Under the pieces are notes generated by a model. It had not been told where the DNA came from and did no database searches. It saw only the letters and a program-made list of their open reading frames with translations. Shown piece by piece: positions 7,916 through 16,574 of a DNA stretch of 36,453 nt (the first letter of the stretch is position 1; the number at the start of each line of letters is the position of its first letter). Source of the stretch: Victivallales bacterium (lineage in GTDB: Bacteria; Verrucomicrobiota; Lentisphaeria; Oligosphaerales; Oligosphaeraceae); the NCBI GenBank assembly GCA_017431185.1, contig JAFRLP010000412.1, positions 1 to 36,453 on the forward strand, in the 5' to 3' direction. Position numbers and translations under genes: made by a program.

Positions 7916-8887
7916 CTACCAGAAGCGCAGGAATGACGTGTGGCCCGCTGCCAGGAGTCGCGCCAGCATGCGGTGCTTGAACTTGCCGTATTGGCGCAAC
8001 ACTGGAAAAAGGTGTTCGCGGAACAACTCCGAGGATATCAGGGTTTTGGCGTGCTGCCTGCACTCTTCGGCATTGGCGGCGAATTTCCGGATTGCCCAGA
8101 GGTATTCGGCTGATTTCGGGGCAACCAGGCGGCGGGACTGCCGTGTGCGCAGCGCCAGGTCGTCCAGCGCGACGATCAGCATCTCCAGGTTGTTCAGCCG
8201 CTTCGCCAGAGGGATTGCGTGGACGCAGGAGTCGGGATTCTGGCGATAGCAATAGACCTCGGTGTCATAGTCAATGGCGACGGTCGGCTGCACGGAGAGG
8301 AGGTAGGTCAGCGTGAAAAGCGTGTCCTGCGCGTGCCGGAGCGCGGAGTCGAAGCGGAGGCCCCTGTCGCGCAGGGCGGCCGTGGAGAAGAGTTTCGCCC
8401 AGCAGGTGCAGAAGACGTCCTGGTGCGGCCAGAAGGCATCCAGGCTGTCTCTGGTGGAGAATTGATGAAGGCCGGCTTGACGGCGGAAATGGATGCCGCC
8501 CGCCTTTCCCGCGTCTGTGTATTGCCTGGCGTTGGCGCAGACGAATTGGGCTTTGGTGCGGCCCTGGATTTCCAGAAGCGATTCAACGGCATTGGCAGGC
8601 AGCCAGTCGTCTCCATCGGCAAAGATGACCCAGGGTGCCTTTGCGGAGTCCAGGCCGGCGTTTCGGGCGACGGAGACTCCGCTGTTCTGGCCGAGGAAAA
8701 TGCCCTGCAAGCGTGAATCCCGGGCGGCGAATTGCCGGATAATCTGCGCCGTGTCGTCCGGAGAGCAGTCATCCACCGCGATGACCTGAATATTGCGATG
8801 TGTCTGAGCCAATGCGCTCTGCAAAGTCTGGGAGAGATAATTACCGACCTTGTAGCAGGGAATGACAATCGTGATGTCTGGAGTCAT
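7916..8887 (-). CDS. Family 2 glycosyltransferase
   Basis: This is a GT-A fold glycosyltransferase of 323 residues. It opens with ITIVIPCYKVGNYLSQTL. The nucleotide-binding acidic motif is VDDCSPDDT near 37-46 and the metal-binding FADGDDW near 91. The C-terminal part (about 250-323) is basic and helical and should sit at the membrane face. It is transcribed away from the main exopolysaccharide operon, from the 185-bp divergent region. The acceptor and sugar are not predictable. Confidence 0.9.
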   Translation of the reverse strand: MTPDITIVIPCYKVGNYLSQTLQSALAQTHRNIQVIAVDDCSPDDTAQIIRQFAARDSRLQGIFLGQNSGVSVARNAGLDSAKAPWVIFADGDDWLPANAVESLLEIQGRTKAQFVCANARQYTDAGKAGGIHFRRQAGLHQFSTRDSLDAFWPHQDVFCTCWAKLFSTAALRDRGLRFDSALRHAQDTLFTLTYLLSVQPTVAIDYDTEVYCYRQNPDSCVHAIPLAKRLNNLEMLIVALDDLALRTRQSRRLVAPKSAEYLWAIRKFAANAEECRQHAKTLISSELFREHLFPVLRQYGKFKHRMLARLLAAGHTSFLRFW

Positions 8888-9012
8888 GGGGGAAGACCTT
8901 GTTGCCTTTGTTTTTTTCGACTACTAAAGTAGCGCGGCAATGGCGTTTTGCCACCCGCCATCGGCAAAATCGGCGAAAACAGAATCGTTTTTTGCAATGC
9001 TTCTGTGTCTGA

Positions 9013-9040
9013 TTGAATTTTTCTAGTAAAATGCTATATT
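9013..9040 (+). promoter_or_regulatory. Sigma-70-like promoter of the exopolysaccharide operon
   Basis: TTGAAT at 9013-9018 and TATATT at 9035-9040 are separated by 16 bases in an AT-rich stretch unlike the surrounding GC-rich DNA. Transcription from about 9047 would leave a leader of some 26 bases before the ATG at 9073. This also argues against a longer open frame beginning at 9013, whose start codon would be the -35 box itself. Confidence 0.55.
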
Positions 9041-9072
9041 ATATTACTTTATGTCATCAATGTTTCTGGAAA

Positions 9073-10926
9073 ATGAGATTTCTCGTTTCATGCATACCCT
9101 TTGATAACGGCAAGAGCGGTATTTCCGTGTACACGCAGGAGGTTGTACGCGAATTGTTGCGGCAGGGGCATGAATTGACGCTTTTTCTGGAGCCTGGCGA
9201 GGACGGAGAGGCATGGAGGGCGTTGGGCGCGACGGTGAAGTTCGCCCCCCGCTGGACAGGGCGGGCCCTTTTCAGCATGCTGTGGCATCTGCTTGTCCTG
9301 CCGTTCTGGATATGGTGGCGTCGGAGGGAGTTTGACGGCCTGGTCATCTGCGCCGCCAATCGGCGGGTGTGCGCCTTTTACCCGATTCCCACCACGGCGA
9401 CGGTGCATGACCTGGCGAACTTCCACATCGCGAACAAGTATTCGCGGCTTCGGATGTTCTATCTGGCCCATGTCATGCCGTTCTTCGCGAAAAGGGCTCA
9501 CCGCCTTGTGGCGGTAAGCGGCGCCACAAAGGCGGATATGTGCCGTTTCTGGCACTGTCGGGAGGAGGATGTGACGGTGCTTTACAATGGCTGCGCGATG
9601 CCGGAGTCGCAGGGGGAGGCGGCGCACGGCGGTGCGCTCCTGTACATTTCCCGCATCGAGCATCCAGGCAAGAACCACGTGCGGCTGATTGAGGCGTACA
9701 GCCGTCTGGAGCGGGAGGTCGCCCAGGCGCACCCCCTGCTTCTGGCCGGCGCGGACTGGCGGGACGCGGAGACCGTCCACAAGGTCGCTGCGCAATCCCC
9801 CAATGCGGAGTGCATTCGCTTCACGGGTTTCGTCGAGGATTTGGGGAGTCTGTGGCGTGAGGCCGGTTTCTATGTGTTCCCCAGCCTGTTCGAGGGATTT
9901 GGCCTCTCGCTGATCGAGGCGATGAGGCAGGGGATTCCGTGCGCCTGCTCGAACAACGGCGCGCTGGGCGAACTGGCGGGGGAGGCCGCCGTTACCTTTG
10001 ACCCCGAGAATGTCGATGAAATGGCGGCTGCCCTGAAAAAACTGCTTGGGGAGAGTGCGTCCGAGAGAAGCGCGCGGATTGCCCGCGGGTACGGGCAGGC
10101 GGGGAAGTTCTCATGGGAGGCGCACGCGAAGGGAATCGTCCAGTTGCTTCAGGGATGCCATCAGGCCGATGGCAGGGTGAGGATGTTTGGCATTCCGGTG
10201 GCGAAGCTCACGGAAAACGAGGCCCTGGAGAGAATCGTCGCCATGGCCAAAACCCCGACTGCCGGGCGGTCACGGCAGGTCGCCACGCTGAACGTCAACT
10301 TCATCTCCACCGCCGTGGCCGGCTGGCCATTCAAGGGGAACCCCGAACTCTGGGGGTATTTGCGCAATGCCGATCTGGTGACGGCTGACGGGATGCCGCT
10401 CGTGCTTCTTTCGCGGCTCATGTTCAATCCGTTGCCGGAACGGGTTGCCGGCGCGAATCTGGTCCCCGCCCTGTTCAGGCGCTTTGCCGAGGAGGGGTTG
10501 TCCATCTATGTGCTCGGCGGCGACAAGGAGGTTCTGGACAAGGCCCTTGACATACTGCCGAAGGCCAAGGTGGTCGGGACAGACCTGTCCTGGGTGCAGC
10601 TGGACAAGGAGCAGCCTGAGATCCTGGAGCGCATCAACGCGGCGAAACCGGACTTGCTGTTCCTGGCGCTGGGCCATCCGAAGCAGGAGTTGTGGATAGG
10701 GCGGAACCTGGCGAAATTGAACGTGCCCGTGGCGATTGGGATTGGCGGCTCCTTCAATTTCATCGCCGGCGCGGTGAAGCGCGCGCCGCAATGGATCCAG
10801 ACCTGCGGGCTGGAGTGGGTTTACCGCATCTGCCAGGAGCCTGGCAGACTGTGGAAGCGGTATGCGGTTGACCTGGTGAGATTCGCCTGGTTCTCGGTCA
10901 AGCAGCTCTGCGGGGGGTACAGATGA
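9073..10926 (+). CDS. Bifunctional GT4 glycosyltransferase fused to a WecG/TagA/CpsF (GT26) transferase
   Basis: The 617-residue protein joins two enzymes. Residues 1 to about 350 are a GT-B family 4 glycosyltransferase with the E-x7-E motif FEGFGLSLIEA (E274, E282). Residues about 365-610 are a WecG/TagA/CpsF domain: MFGIPVAKLT, the catalytic TADGMP near 437, then LGHPKQELWI and GIGGSFNFIAGAVKRAPQW. GT26 enzymes transfer a sugar (ManNAcA, ManNAc or glucose in studied cases) to a lipid-linked first sugar. The fusion implies two consecutive early transfers on the undecaprenyl-linked intermediate. ATG 9073 (MRFLVSC) is the start. The stop overlaps the next gene by ATGA. Confidence 0.88.
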   Translation: MRFLVSCIPFDNGKSGISVYTQEVVRELLRQGHELTLFLEPGEDGEAWRALGATVKFAPRWTGRALFSMLWHLLVLPFWIWWRRREFDGLVICAANRRVCAFYPIPTTATVHDLANFHIANKYSRLRMFYLAHVMPFFAKRAHRLVAVSGATKADMCRFWHCREEDVTVLYNGCAMPESQGEAAHGGALLYISRIEHPGKNHVRLIEAYSRLEREVAQAHPLLLAGADWRDAETVHKVAAQSPNAECIRFTGFVEDLGSLWREAGFYVFPSLFEGFGLSLIEAMRQGIPCACSNNGALGELAGEAAVTFDPENVDEMAAALKKLLGESASERSARIARGYGQAGKFSWEAHAKGIVQLLQGCHQADGRVRMFGIPVAKLTENEALERIVAMAKTPTAGRSRQVATLNVNFISTAVAGWPFKGNPELWGYLRNADLVTADGMPLVLLSRLMFNPLPERVAGANLVPALFRRFAEEGLSIYVLGGDKEVLDKALDILPKAKVVGTDLSWVQLDKEQPEILERINAAKPDLLFLALGHPKQELWIGRNLAKLNVPVAIGIGGSFNFIAGAVKRAPQWIQTCGLEWVYRICQEPGRLWKRYAVDLVRFAWFSVKQLCGGYR

Positions 10927-12134
10927 GGATAGCGCATATCATCAGAAGGCTCTCCTTCGCCGACTGGGGCGGCACGGAACAGGTCGTCTGGAACCTGGCC
11001 AGGGCGCAGGCCAGGGCTGGGCATGAGGTGAGAATCCTTGCGACGGACGCGCTCTGCAAGACACCCCATGAGACGGTGGACGGGCTGGACATCTTCCGGT
11101 TTCCCGCCATCTATCCGTGGTGGCCGATGGGCAAGAGGCTCATTGCCGAACTTGACCGCAAGGGCGGCAATCCGTTTGTCCCCGATTTGGGGAGGACCCT
11201 GCGCGCCTGGAAGCCGGATGTGATACACTGCCATGCGATGGGGCGAATCGCGGAACTCTGCCTGAGGACCGCCGAGGCATTGCGTGCGCCCGCCGTCGTC
11301 TCCCTGCACGGCGGCGGAGCCATGGTGCCCACGGAGGAGGCCAGAAGCCTGAGGAGTCCGACGCGCTGGCTCCTGCCCTGGGGCAAATTGGTCGATTACC
11401 TGATGGGGTGGGTGCGCAAAGTGCCTGAAGACGCGGACGGCATCGTGTGCGTCGGGGAGGACGAGTATGAGTTCTGGCGCGAGAGGCATTCGCGGGTCCT
11501 CCATCTGCCGAATGGCGTGGACATTTCGCTCTATGCGCCGGCGGCGGCCCAGCATGACGGTGGCAGGCGGGCCGACAAGGCGGACTGGCTGGCGCTTTGC
11601 GTGGCCAGGATTGACCGCCAGAAAAACCAGCTGATGCTTGTGGAGGCGTTGGCCAGGCATCCTGGCATGAGGGTGCGCCTGGTCGGCCCCGTCACTCAGC
11701 CGGACTACCGCGAGGAACTGGAACGGCGCGCCCGGGAACTCGGGGTTGCCGAAAGGCTCTCGTTCGCGGGGGCGCTGAAACCGAATGGCGAGGAGTTGGT
11801 TGCGGAATACGCCAATGCCGATGCGTTTGTGCTGCCCAGCCGCCACGAACCCTTTGGAATCGTGGCGCTGGAGGCATGGGCCGCACATTTGCCGGTCATC
11901 GCCAGCAGGATTGGCGGACTGGGGCGGCTCTGCGCCGCCCACCCGCAGGCCGCTCTCTCCTTCGGGCCAGGCAGTGCAGAGGAACTGGATGCGGCGCTCG
12001 CACGGCTGAGGGGGGATGGCGCGCTGGCGCAGCGGCTGGCGAAGGCGGGCGCCGAGGCGGTGCGCGGATATGACTGGGGAACGCTGGCGGGACGGCTCGT
12101 CGATTTCTACCAGGAACTGAAGCGGGAGGAATGA
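10923..12134 (+). CDS. Family 4 glycosyltransferase
   Basis: This 403-residue GT-B retaining glycosyltransferase begins with MRIAHIIRRLSFADWGGTEQ, the N-terminal glycine loop of the family. The C-terminal donor site has HEPFGIVALEAW, with E309 and E317 forming the E-x7-E pair. It likely adds one sugar to the lipid-linked repeat unit on the cytoplasmic face. Its start overlaps the stop of the GT4-WecG gene (ATGA), so translation is probably coupled. Only one base separates its stop from the next start. Confidence 0.92.
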   Translation: MRIAHIIRRLSFADWGGTEQVVWNLARAQARAGHEVRILATDALCKTPHETVDGLDIFRFPAIYPWWPMGKRLIAELDRKGGNPFVPDLGRTLRAWKPDVIHCHAMGRIAELCLRTAEALRAPAVVSLHGGGAMVPTEEARSLRSPTRWLLPWGKLVDYLMGWVRKVPEDADGIVCVGEDEYEFWRERHSRVLHLPNGVDISLYAPAAAQHDGGRRADKADWLALCVARIDRQKNQLMLVEALARHPGMRVRLVGPVTQPDYREELERRARELGVAERLSFAGALKPNGEELVAEYANADAFVLPSRHEPFGIVALEAWAAHLPVIASRIGGLGRLCAAHPQAALSFGPGSAEELDAALARLRGDGALAQRLAKAGAEAVRGYDWGTLAGRLVDFYQELKREE

Positions 12135-12135
12135 T

Positions 12136-14103
12136 ATGGCGGAGATAGAGATTTCCAGTTCAGAGCGCGAGCAGCTACGACGCCTCCTGATTTTGAAGAA
12201 CATCCTGCTGGTGATATTCTTCAAGTGGATTTGGGCGCTGGCGTTTGTCTTCGTTGTGGTGTTGGCGATCTGCGCCTGTTTTCTCATTGACCGGTCAGCC
12301 AACAGCATCAAGAGGTTCAGCTCCGCCGTCCGGCTGGTGTATTCCCCGCGCAGCACGGCGACAGCCTCCGCCATCAACGAAAAGCAACTCATGGGCATCC
12401 TGAACCGTCCCTCCCTGAAGCGGCGTGTCGGGTCGGTCATCAACCTCTCGAACCTGGAGCTGCAATGCCTGGTGAGCGACCTGAGCATCAGCCAGGACCG
12501 CAAGCAGACAAGCTTCCTCACGCTCACCGCCAACGCATCGACGCGGCGGGGGGCCGACAAGAAGGCCCATGCGTATGCGGAGGTGGTGGTCGCCGAGTAC
12601 GCCGAATACCGCTCCAGGGATTTGAGGAAGCGCTACGACACATTGGAGACGAGAAAGCGCAAGCTTCAGGAGAAGGTCACGTCGCTGGACGCCGAGGAGA
12701 AGGTGCTGAAGAGCAAGACCGGCATGGTCTCCCCCGTGGAGACCCTGACCCTGCTGAACGGGCTGATTTCCGACCAGCGCCGCAACCTCTCCCTGCTGAA
12801 TGTGCAGATTGCCAACGAGGAGGTCAAGAAGAAGCAGGTGGAGGCGATGGTCGGCAAACTGGGTGACGTGGTTGCCAAGTGCGGTCCCATGATCCGCCAG
12901 AAAAGCACGGAACTCGCCGCCATAGACGCCGAGCTGGCGCGTCTGCGCGACGTCTATACGGACCTCAATCCCAAGGTGCTGGGCAAGCTGGAGGACCGCA
13001 AGGTGGTCATCGGCGAGTACCTGAAGCTGCTCAAGGACAATGGCCTTGCCGATGTGGGGCTGGCGGACTTGGAGCAGACGGAGAAGGCGGTGCGCAACCT
13101 CGCGGAAATCAACCAGAGGCTGGATGTGCTGTTTGAAAGCCGCCATTCCATCGAGGGGGAGATCAAGGTGAATGAGCAGAAATGCCTCTCCCTGACGACC
13201 ATCATCCCGGAGTTGGAGCGGATCTCCTCCGGGCGCATGGCCATCGAGCGGAGCATCCACGAGCTCAATGTCCAGCAGGATGACCTGGAATACCTGATCT
13301 TGACCGCCAGCAGCGATTTGCAGGCCATTGACGACGTGGAGGGTGCGGGGCAGCTCAGCCCGTTCCGTGCCAGGAACCTGCTCCTGCCCTTCCTGGCCGC
13401 GCTCTTCTGCTCCTTCGCGCTCTTCTTCTGGATTGCCCTGGGCGAGTTCTTCTTCGGCAAGGTGCATGGGACCAACGAACTGCTGGCGTATGACGACGTG
13501 ATGGTGCTTGGGGCCCTGCCCAAGCCCAAGGCGATGCCGGAGGAGATGGAGAGCAATGTGCATGAGGTCGTGGCCCTGAATTTCTGCCGTGCCGAGGTGC
13601 CCAAGGGGATTGTGCTGGTGTGCCGCCTGACCAGCAAGCATTGGGTGGAGAGTTTCATGACGACCCTGGAGTGGTCGCTTTCACTGGCGGGACAGCGCAC
13701 GTTTGTGCTGGACGTCGTGTCGGTCTCCACCTTCGAGCCTCCCGATGGAAGCGAGACGATGATGAACGTGGTGCGCAAGGACTCCCATGGCTGGTTCCCT
13801 GCGGCCAACCGCTACGTCCTTCTGCCGGCGGAGAGCCAGATGCTCAAGGTTGACTTGGAGACCCTGCGCAAGGACTTTGACAATGTGTTTGTCGTCATTC
13901 CCGAGGGCATGAAGCAGGGCGGCAGCTTCTTCAACCAGCTGCTTGACCTCTGCGAAAGCGCGCTGCTCGTGGTGAGGGCCGGCAGCACGCCGCGGGCGAA
14001 CTTCCGGTTCGTGCATCGGTGCGTCGCCGACAGCGGCAAGAAGATGATGGGGATTGTGGCGGGAGTCTCCAGAAGGGAAGTGAACCGCGTGATGGAGAAG
14101 TAG
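12136..14103 (+). CDS. Wzz-type polysaccharide co-polymerase with degenerate tyrosine-kinase domain
   Basis: The 655-residue protein controls chain length or export of the polysaccharide. A transmembrane helix lies at about 31-51 and a second at about 415-438. The periplasmic stretch between them is largely coiled coil (many Lys/Glu/Leu heptads at about 155-390). This is the Wzz/Wzc topology. The cytoplasmic part from about 455 aligns with a BY-kinase, but the Walker A region reads VCRLTSKHWVES (about 494-505) with no GKS/GKT. Walker A' is reduced to FVLDVVS near 523, and there is no C-terminal tyrosine cluster. I infer a pseudokinase that may act structurally. It sits between glycosyltransferase and Wza-type genes. 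Confidence 0.82.
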   Translation: MAEIEISSSEREQLRRLLILKNILLVIFFKWIWALAFVFVVVLAICACFLIDRSANSIKRFSSAVRLVYSPRSTATASAINEKQLMGILNRPSLKRRVGSVINLSNLELQCLVSDLSISQDRKQTSFLTLTANASTRRGADKKAHAYAEVVVAEYAEYRSRDLRKRYDTLETRKRKLQEKVTSLDAEEKVLKSKTGMVSPVETLTLLNGLISDQRRNLSLLNVQIANEEVKKKQVEAMVGKLGDVVAKCGPMIRQKSTELAAIDAELARLRDVYTDLNPKVLGKLEDRKVVIGEYLKLLKDNGLADVGLADLEQTEKAVRNLAEINQRLDVLFESRHSIEGEIKVNEQKCLSLTTIIPELERISSGRMAIERSIHELNVQQDDLEYLILTASSDLQAIDDVEGAGQLSPFRARNLLLPFLAALFCSFALFFWIALGEFFFGKVHGTNELLAYDDVMVLGALPKPKAMPEEMESNVHEVVALNFCRAEVPKGIVLVCRLTSKHWVESFMTTLEWSLSLAGQRTFVLDVVSVSTFEPPDGSETMMNVVRKDSHGWFPAANRYVLLPAESQMLKVDLETLRKDFDNVFVVIPEGMKQGGSFFNQLLDLCESALLVVRAGSTPRANFRFVHRCVADSGKKMMGIVAGVSRREVNRVMEK

Positions 14104-14107
14104 GACG

Positions 14108-15166
14108 ATGATGAGGAACTTGCTTGCATTGAATATCCTGGTCACTCTGTGCGCCATCCTGCTCTGCGGATGCTATGCTGACCGAATGACCAATCAGTTC
14201 AACTCCGCGTTCGGCAACACCGAGAGTGACAACGCTGTGTTGGAGGAGTCGGAACTGGATGAGGAAACCAAAAGGCGGCGAAGGGAGGAACTCGTGCGCA
14301 TCGCCAATGAGGATGCACCCGCCTACCGAATGAATTCGGGCGACAAGATCAGCATCAGCGTCTATGGCCATGATGACCTTGGAATCACCACCAAAATCAG
14401 TCCCGACGGAACCGTCGGAATGCTTTTCCTTGGCCAGGTGAAGCTTTCAGGACGCACCATCATCGAGGCACGGGACGAAATCGAGCGCGGCCTGACCCCA
14501 TACGTGAAGCATCCCGTTGTGGGCGTGACCGTCCTGGAGGTGGCCAGCGAGACCGTCACCATCTCGGGGGCGGTGAACAGCCCCGGCATGTACGGCATCT
14601 CCGCCTCCACGCGCCTGGCCGACGCCTACGCCATGGCCGGCGGAACCGCCCACCGTCTCCTGCATGGGGATGAAGTGGACACGGCCAACCTGGATGACTC
14701 CATCATCATCCGGGATGGAAAGCTCCTTCCCGTCGATATGCGCGCCGCCATTGAGCGCGGCGACAAGCTCCACAACATCAGGCTTCACAAGGACGACTAC
14801 ATCTACATCATGCCGCGGCTGGAGGCCAGCCTCACGGTCTGCGGGGAGGTCTCCAACCCGACCAGGCGGTTCTTTGAGCCGGGAATCGGGATTCTGGAGG
14901 CGCTCACCGACGCGGGCTGGATGAAGGAGACGCATTGGAGCCACGTCATCATCATCCGCAACGGCCTGGTCAATCCCAAACTCTACAAGATCGACATAGA
15001 CGGCATTCTGGTCGGCAAGTGCAAGAACATCCTCCTGAAGGCGAATGACATCATCTACGTGCCCAAGGACAACTTGTCCGAGTACAATGTGTTTGTTCGC
15101 AAGCTCATGCCGACGGCGCAGCTCTTCAACCTCCTTTCAGGCAAGAAGGCCATCATGAACGACTGA
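14108..15166 (+). CDS. Wza-type polysaccharide export lipoprotein (OPX)
   Basis: This 352-residue outer-membrane auxiliary protein exports the polymer. It has a lipoprotein signal: a hydrophobic stretch at 5-19 and lipobox LCGC with the modified cysteine at 22. The Poly_export domain spans about 75-155 (YRMNSGDKISISVYG, then ISPDGTVGMLFLG). Two SLBB domains follow, the first starting VTISGAVNSPGMY and the second LTVCGEVSNPTRRFF. It follows the Wzz-like gene by four bases, the usual pairing for a transenvelope export channel. It ends in an overlap with the next start (TGATG). A lipoprotein of this type implies a Gram-negative envelope. Confidence 0.93.
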   Translation: MMRNLLALNILVTLCAILLCGCYADRMTNQFNSAFGNTESDNAVLEESELDEETKRRRREELVRIANEDAPAYRMNSGDKISISVYGHDDLGITTKISPDGTVGMLFLGQVKLSGRTIIEARDEIERGLTPYVKHPVVGVTVLEVASETVTISGAVNSPGMYGISASTRLADAYAMAGGTAHRLLHGDEVDTANLDDSIIIRDGKLLPVDMRAAIERGDKLHNIRLHKDDYIYIMPRLEASLTVCGEVSNPTRRFFEPGIGILEALTDAGWMKETHWSHVIIIRNGLVNPKLYKIDIDGILVGKCKNILLKANDIIYVPKDNLSEYNVFVRKLMPTAQLFNLLSGKKAIMND

Positions 15167-16548
15167 TGAAATACTTTGTGTTCATAATGGCCGCCGCCTG
15201 CGTGCCGCCCTTCGCCGTCTTGCTGTCTCTGAATCGGCGCTGGGAGAAGTGCGCCTTCTTCGGGGTCATCCTGTCCATGTGCGCATACGTGCAGACCTCC
15301 ATCAACTTCTTCTCCCACGAGGAGTACCGCGGCAGCGCCAGGGGCATGGAGGTCAGCCTCTCCCACCTGATGGCCTTCTCGCTCATCGGCTCGCTGCTCT
15401 TCTCCCACCGTTTCCGCAGTTGGCTGCCCGACTGGGGGTATGGCCTGTACATCATCTATTTCCTGCTCTGCCTGCCCAGCGTGGCGGCGGCGGAGAGCCA
15501 GCTCATCGCCTGGTTCGAGGTCTGGAAAATGGTCATGCTCTTCTTTTTCTACCTGGCCATCTACAACTATCTCAAGGCGACGGATGACCTCCGCACGGTC
15601 ATCGGCTCCCTGGCCGTGTTCGTCATCATCAACATGATGGATATCGTATGGCTTCATTTCCGGGGCGTTTACCAGCCGCATGGCGTATTCCCCCACCAGA
15701 ACTGCATGGCGGTGGCGATGCACGTCCTGGGCGCGCTTTTCTTCGCCGCCTACATGATGAAGGGGCTGCGCTCGTTCTTCGCGTGCCTTTGCGCGGTGGC
15801 GTTCCTCTGCGCGGCGATGGCGACCGTGCGCTCCTACTCGCGCATGGCCTTGGCCCTGACCCCGCTGAACTACGGGCTGGCGTTCCTCCTTTGCGCGGTC
15901 ATTGGCCGCTCCCACTGGTGGCTGATGCGCATCCTGCCCATCGCCGCAGGGGGGCTGCTTGTCCTGGCGCTGATGCTCCCGAGAATCATCGAGCGCTTCG
16001 AGAACGCACCAGAGGCCTCGGGGAACACGCGCGTGGAACTCGCACGATGCGCCTGGGAGATGATCAAGGACGAACCGTGGCGAGGCGTGGGCATCAACAA
16101 CTGGGGCATAAAAATCAACCCGCCCTACGAGTATGCCGAAAGGGCGGGGCGCGAAACCAACCGAGGGGAGGACTTTGCGGACGGCATCGTCGAGACCGTC
16201 TATCTGCTGGTCTGCGCCGAATGCGGAATCCCCGCGCTTGCGGCGATGCTGGCCTGGTTCGGATGGTACCTCTTCAAGTGCATTGCGCTGATGAGGAGAC
16301 TGCGTGGCACGGAGTGGTTCTTCGTGCCGGTCGGCTGCTTCTGCGGACTGCTGGTCACCTACCTGCAAAGCTGCCTTGAGTGGGTGCTGCGCCAGCAGCT
16401 CAACCTGATTTGCCTCCTGTTCATTTTCGCCATACTCTCCTACCTCGATGGAAAGCCTTCGGAGGAAGTCCGGCAGGACAAGGGACGCGCCCTGGCCCCG
16501 CCGGAGGGGGAGCCGCCGGACATGCCCGGGCAGTTGTCCGCCACATAA
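15166..16548 (+). CDS. Wzy/O-antigen ligase-like membrane protein
   Basis: The 460-residue protein has ten or more hydrophobic helices. A large extracytoplasmic loop (about 275-345) contains the sequence pattern of the O-antigen ligase/polymerase superfamily: GNTRVELARCAWEMIKDEPW followed by RGVGINNWG. An arginine-bearing motif VRSYSRMA lies near 222. Members polymerise lipid-linked repeat units (Wzy) or ligate chains to an acceptor. With Wzx, Wzz and Wza homologues adjoining, polymerase is the better guess. The C-terminal 35 residues are polar and cytoplasmic. Confidence 0.85.
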   Translation: MKYFVFIMAAACVPPFAVLLSLNRRWEKCAFFGVILSMCAYVQTSINFFSHEEYRGSARGMEVSLSHLMAFSLIGSLLFSHRFRSWLPDWGYGLYIIYFLLCLPSVAAAESQLIAWFEVWKMVMLFFFYLAIYNYLKATDDLRTVIGSLAVFVIINMMDIVWLHFRGVYQPHGVFPHQNCMAVAMHVLGALFFAAYMMKGLRSFFACLCAVAFLCAAMATVRSYSRMALALTPLNYGLAFLLCAVIGRSHWWLMRILPIAAGGLLVLALMLPRIIERFENAPEASGNTRVELARCAWEMIKDEPWRGVGINNWGIKINPPYEYAERAGRETNRGEDFADGIVETVYLLVCAECGIPALAAMLAWFGWYLFKCIALMRRLRGTEWFFVPVGCFCGLLVTYLQSCLEWVLRQQLNLICLLFIFAILSYLDGKPSEEVRQDKGRALAPPEGEPPDMPGQLSAT

Positions 16549-16574
16549 TCTCTTTCCTGCGTGTTTAGCCAGCG

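Noticed and set aside
9013..9072. Upstream extension of the GT4-WecG gene from a TTG at 9013
   Set aside because: The codons would overlap a good promoter, and the added residues are not part of the GT4 fold; the ATG at 9073 gives the normal family start.
10821..12560. 579-codon minus-strand open frame
   Set aside because: It lies antisense to three genes of the polysaccharide operon with recognised motifs; its translation has no family features.
12295..13641. 448-codon minus-strand open frame rich in His and Gln
   Set aside because: Antisense shadow of the coiled-coil Wzz-like gene; its composition follows from codon bias of the true strand.
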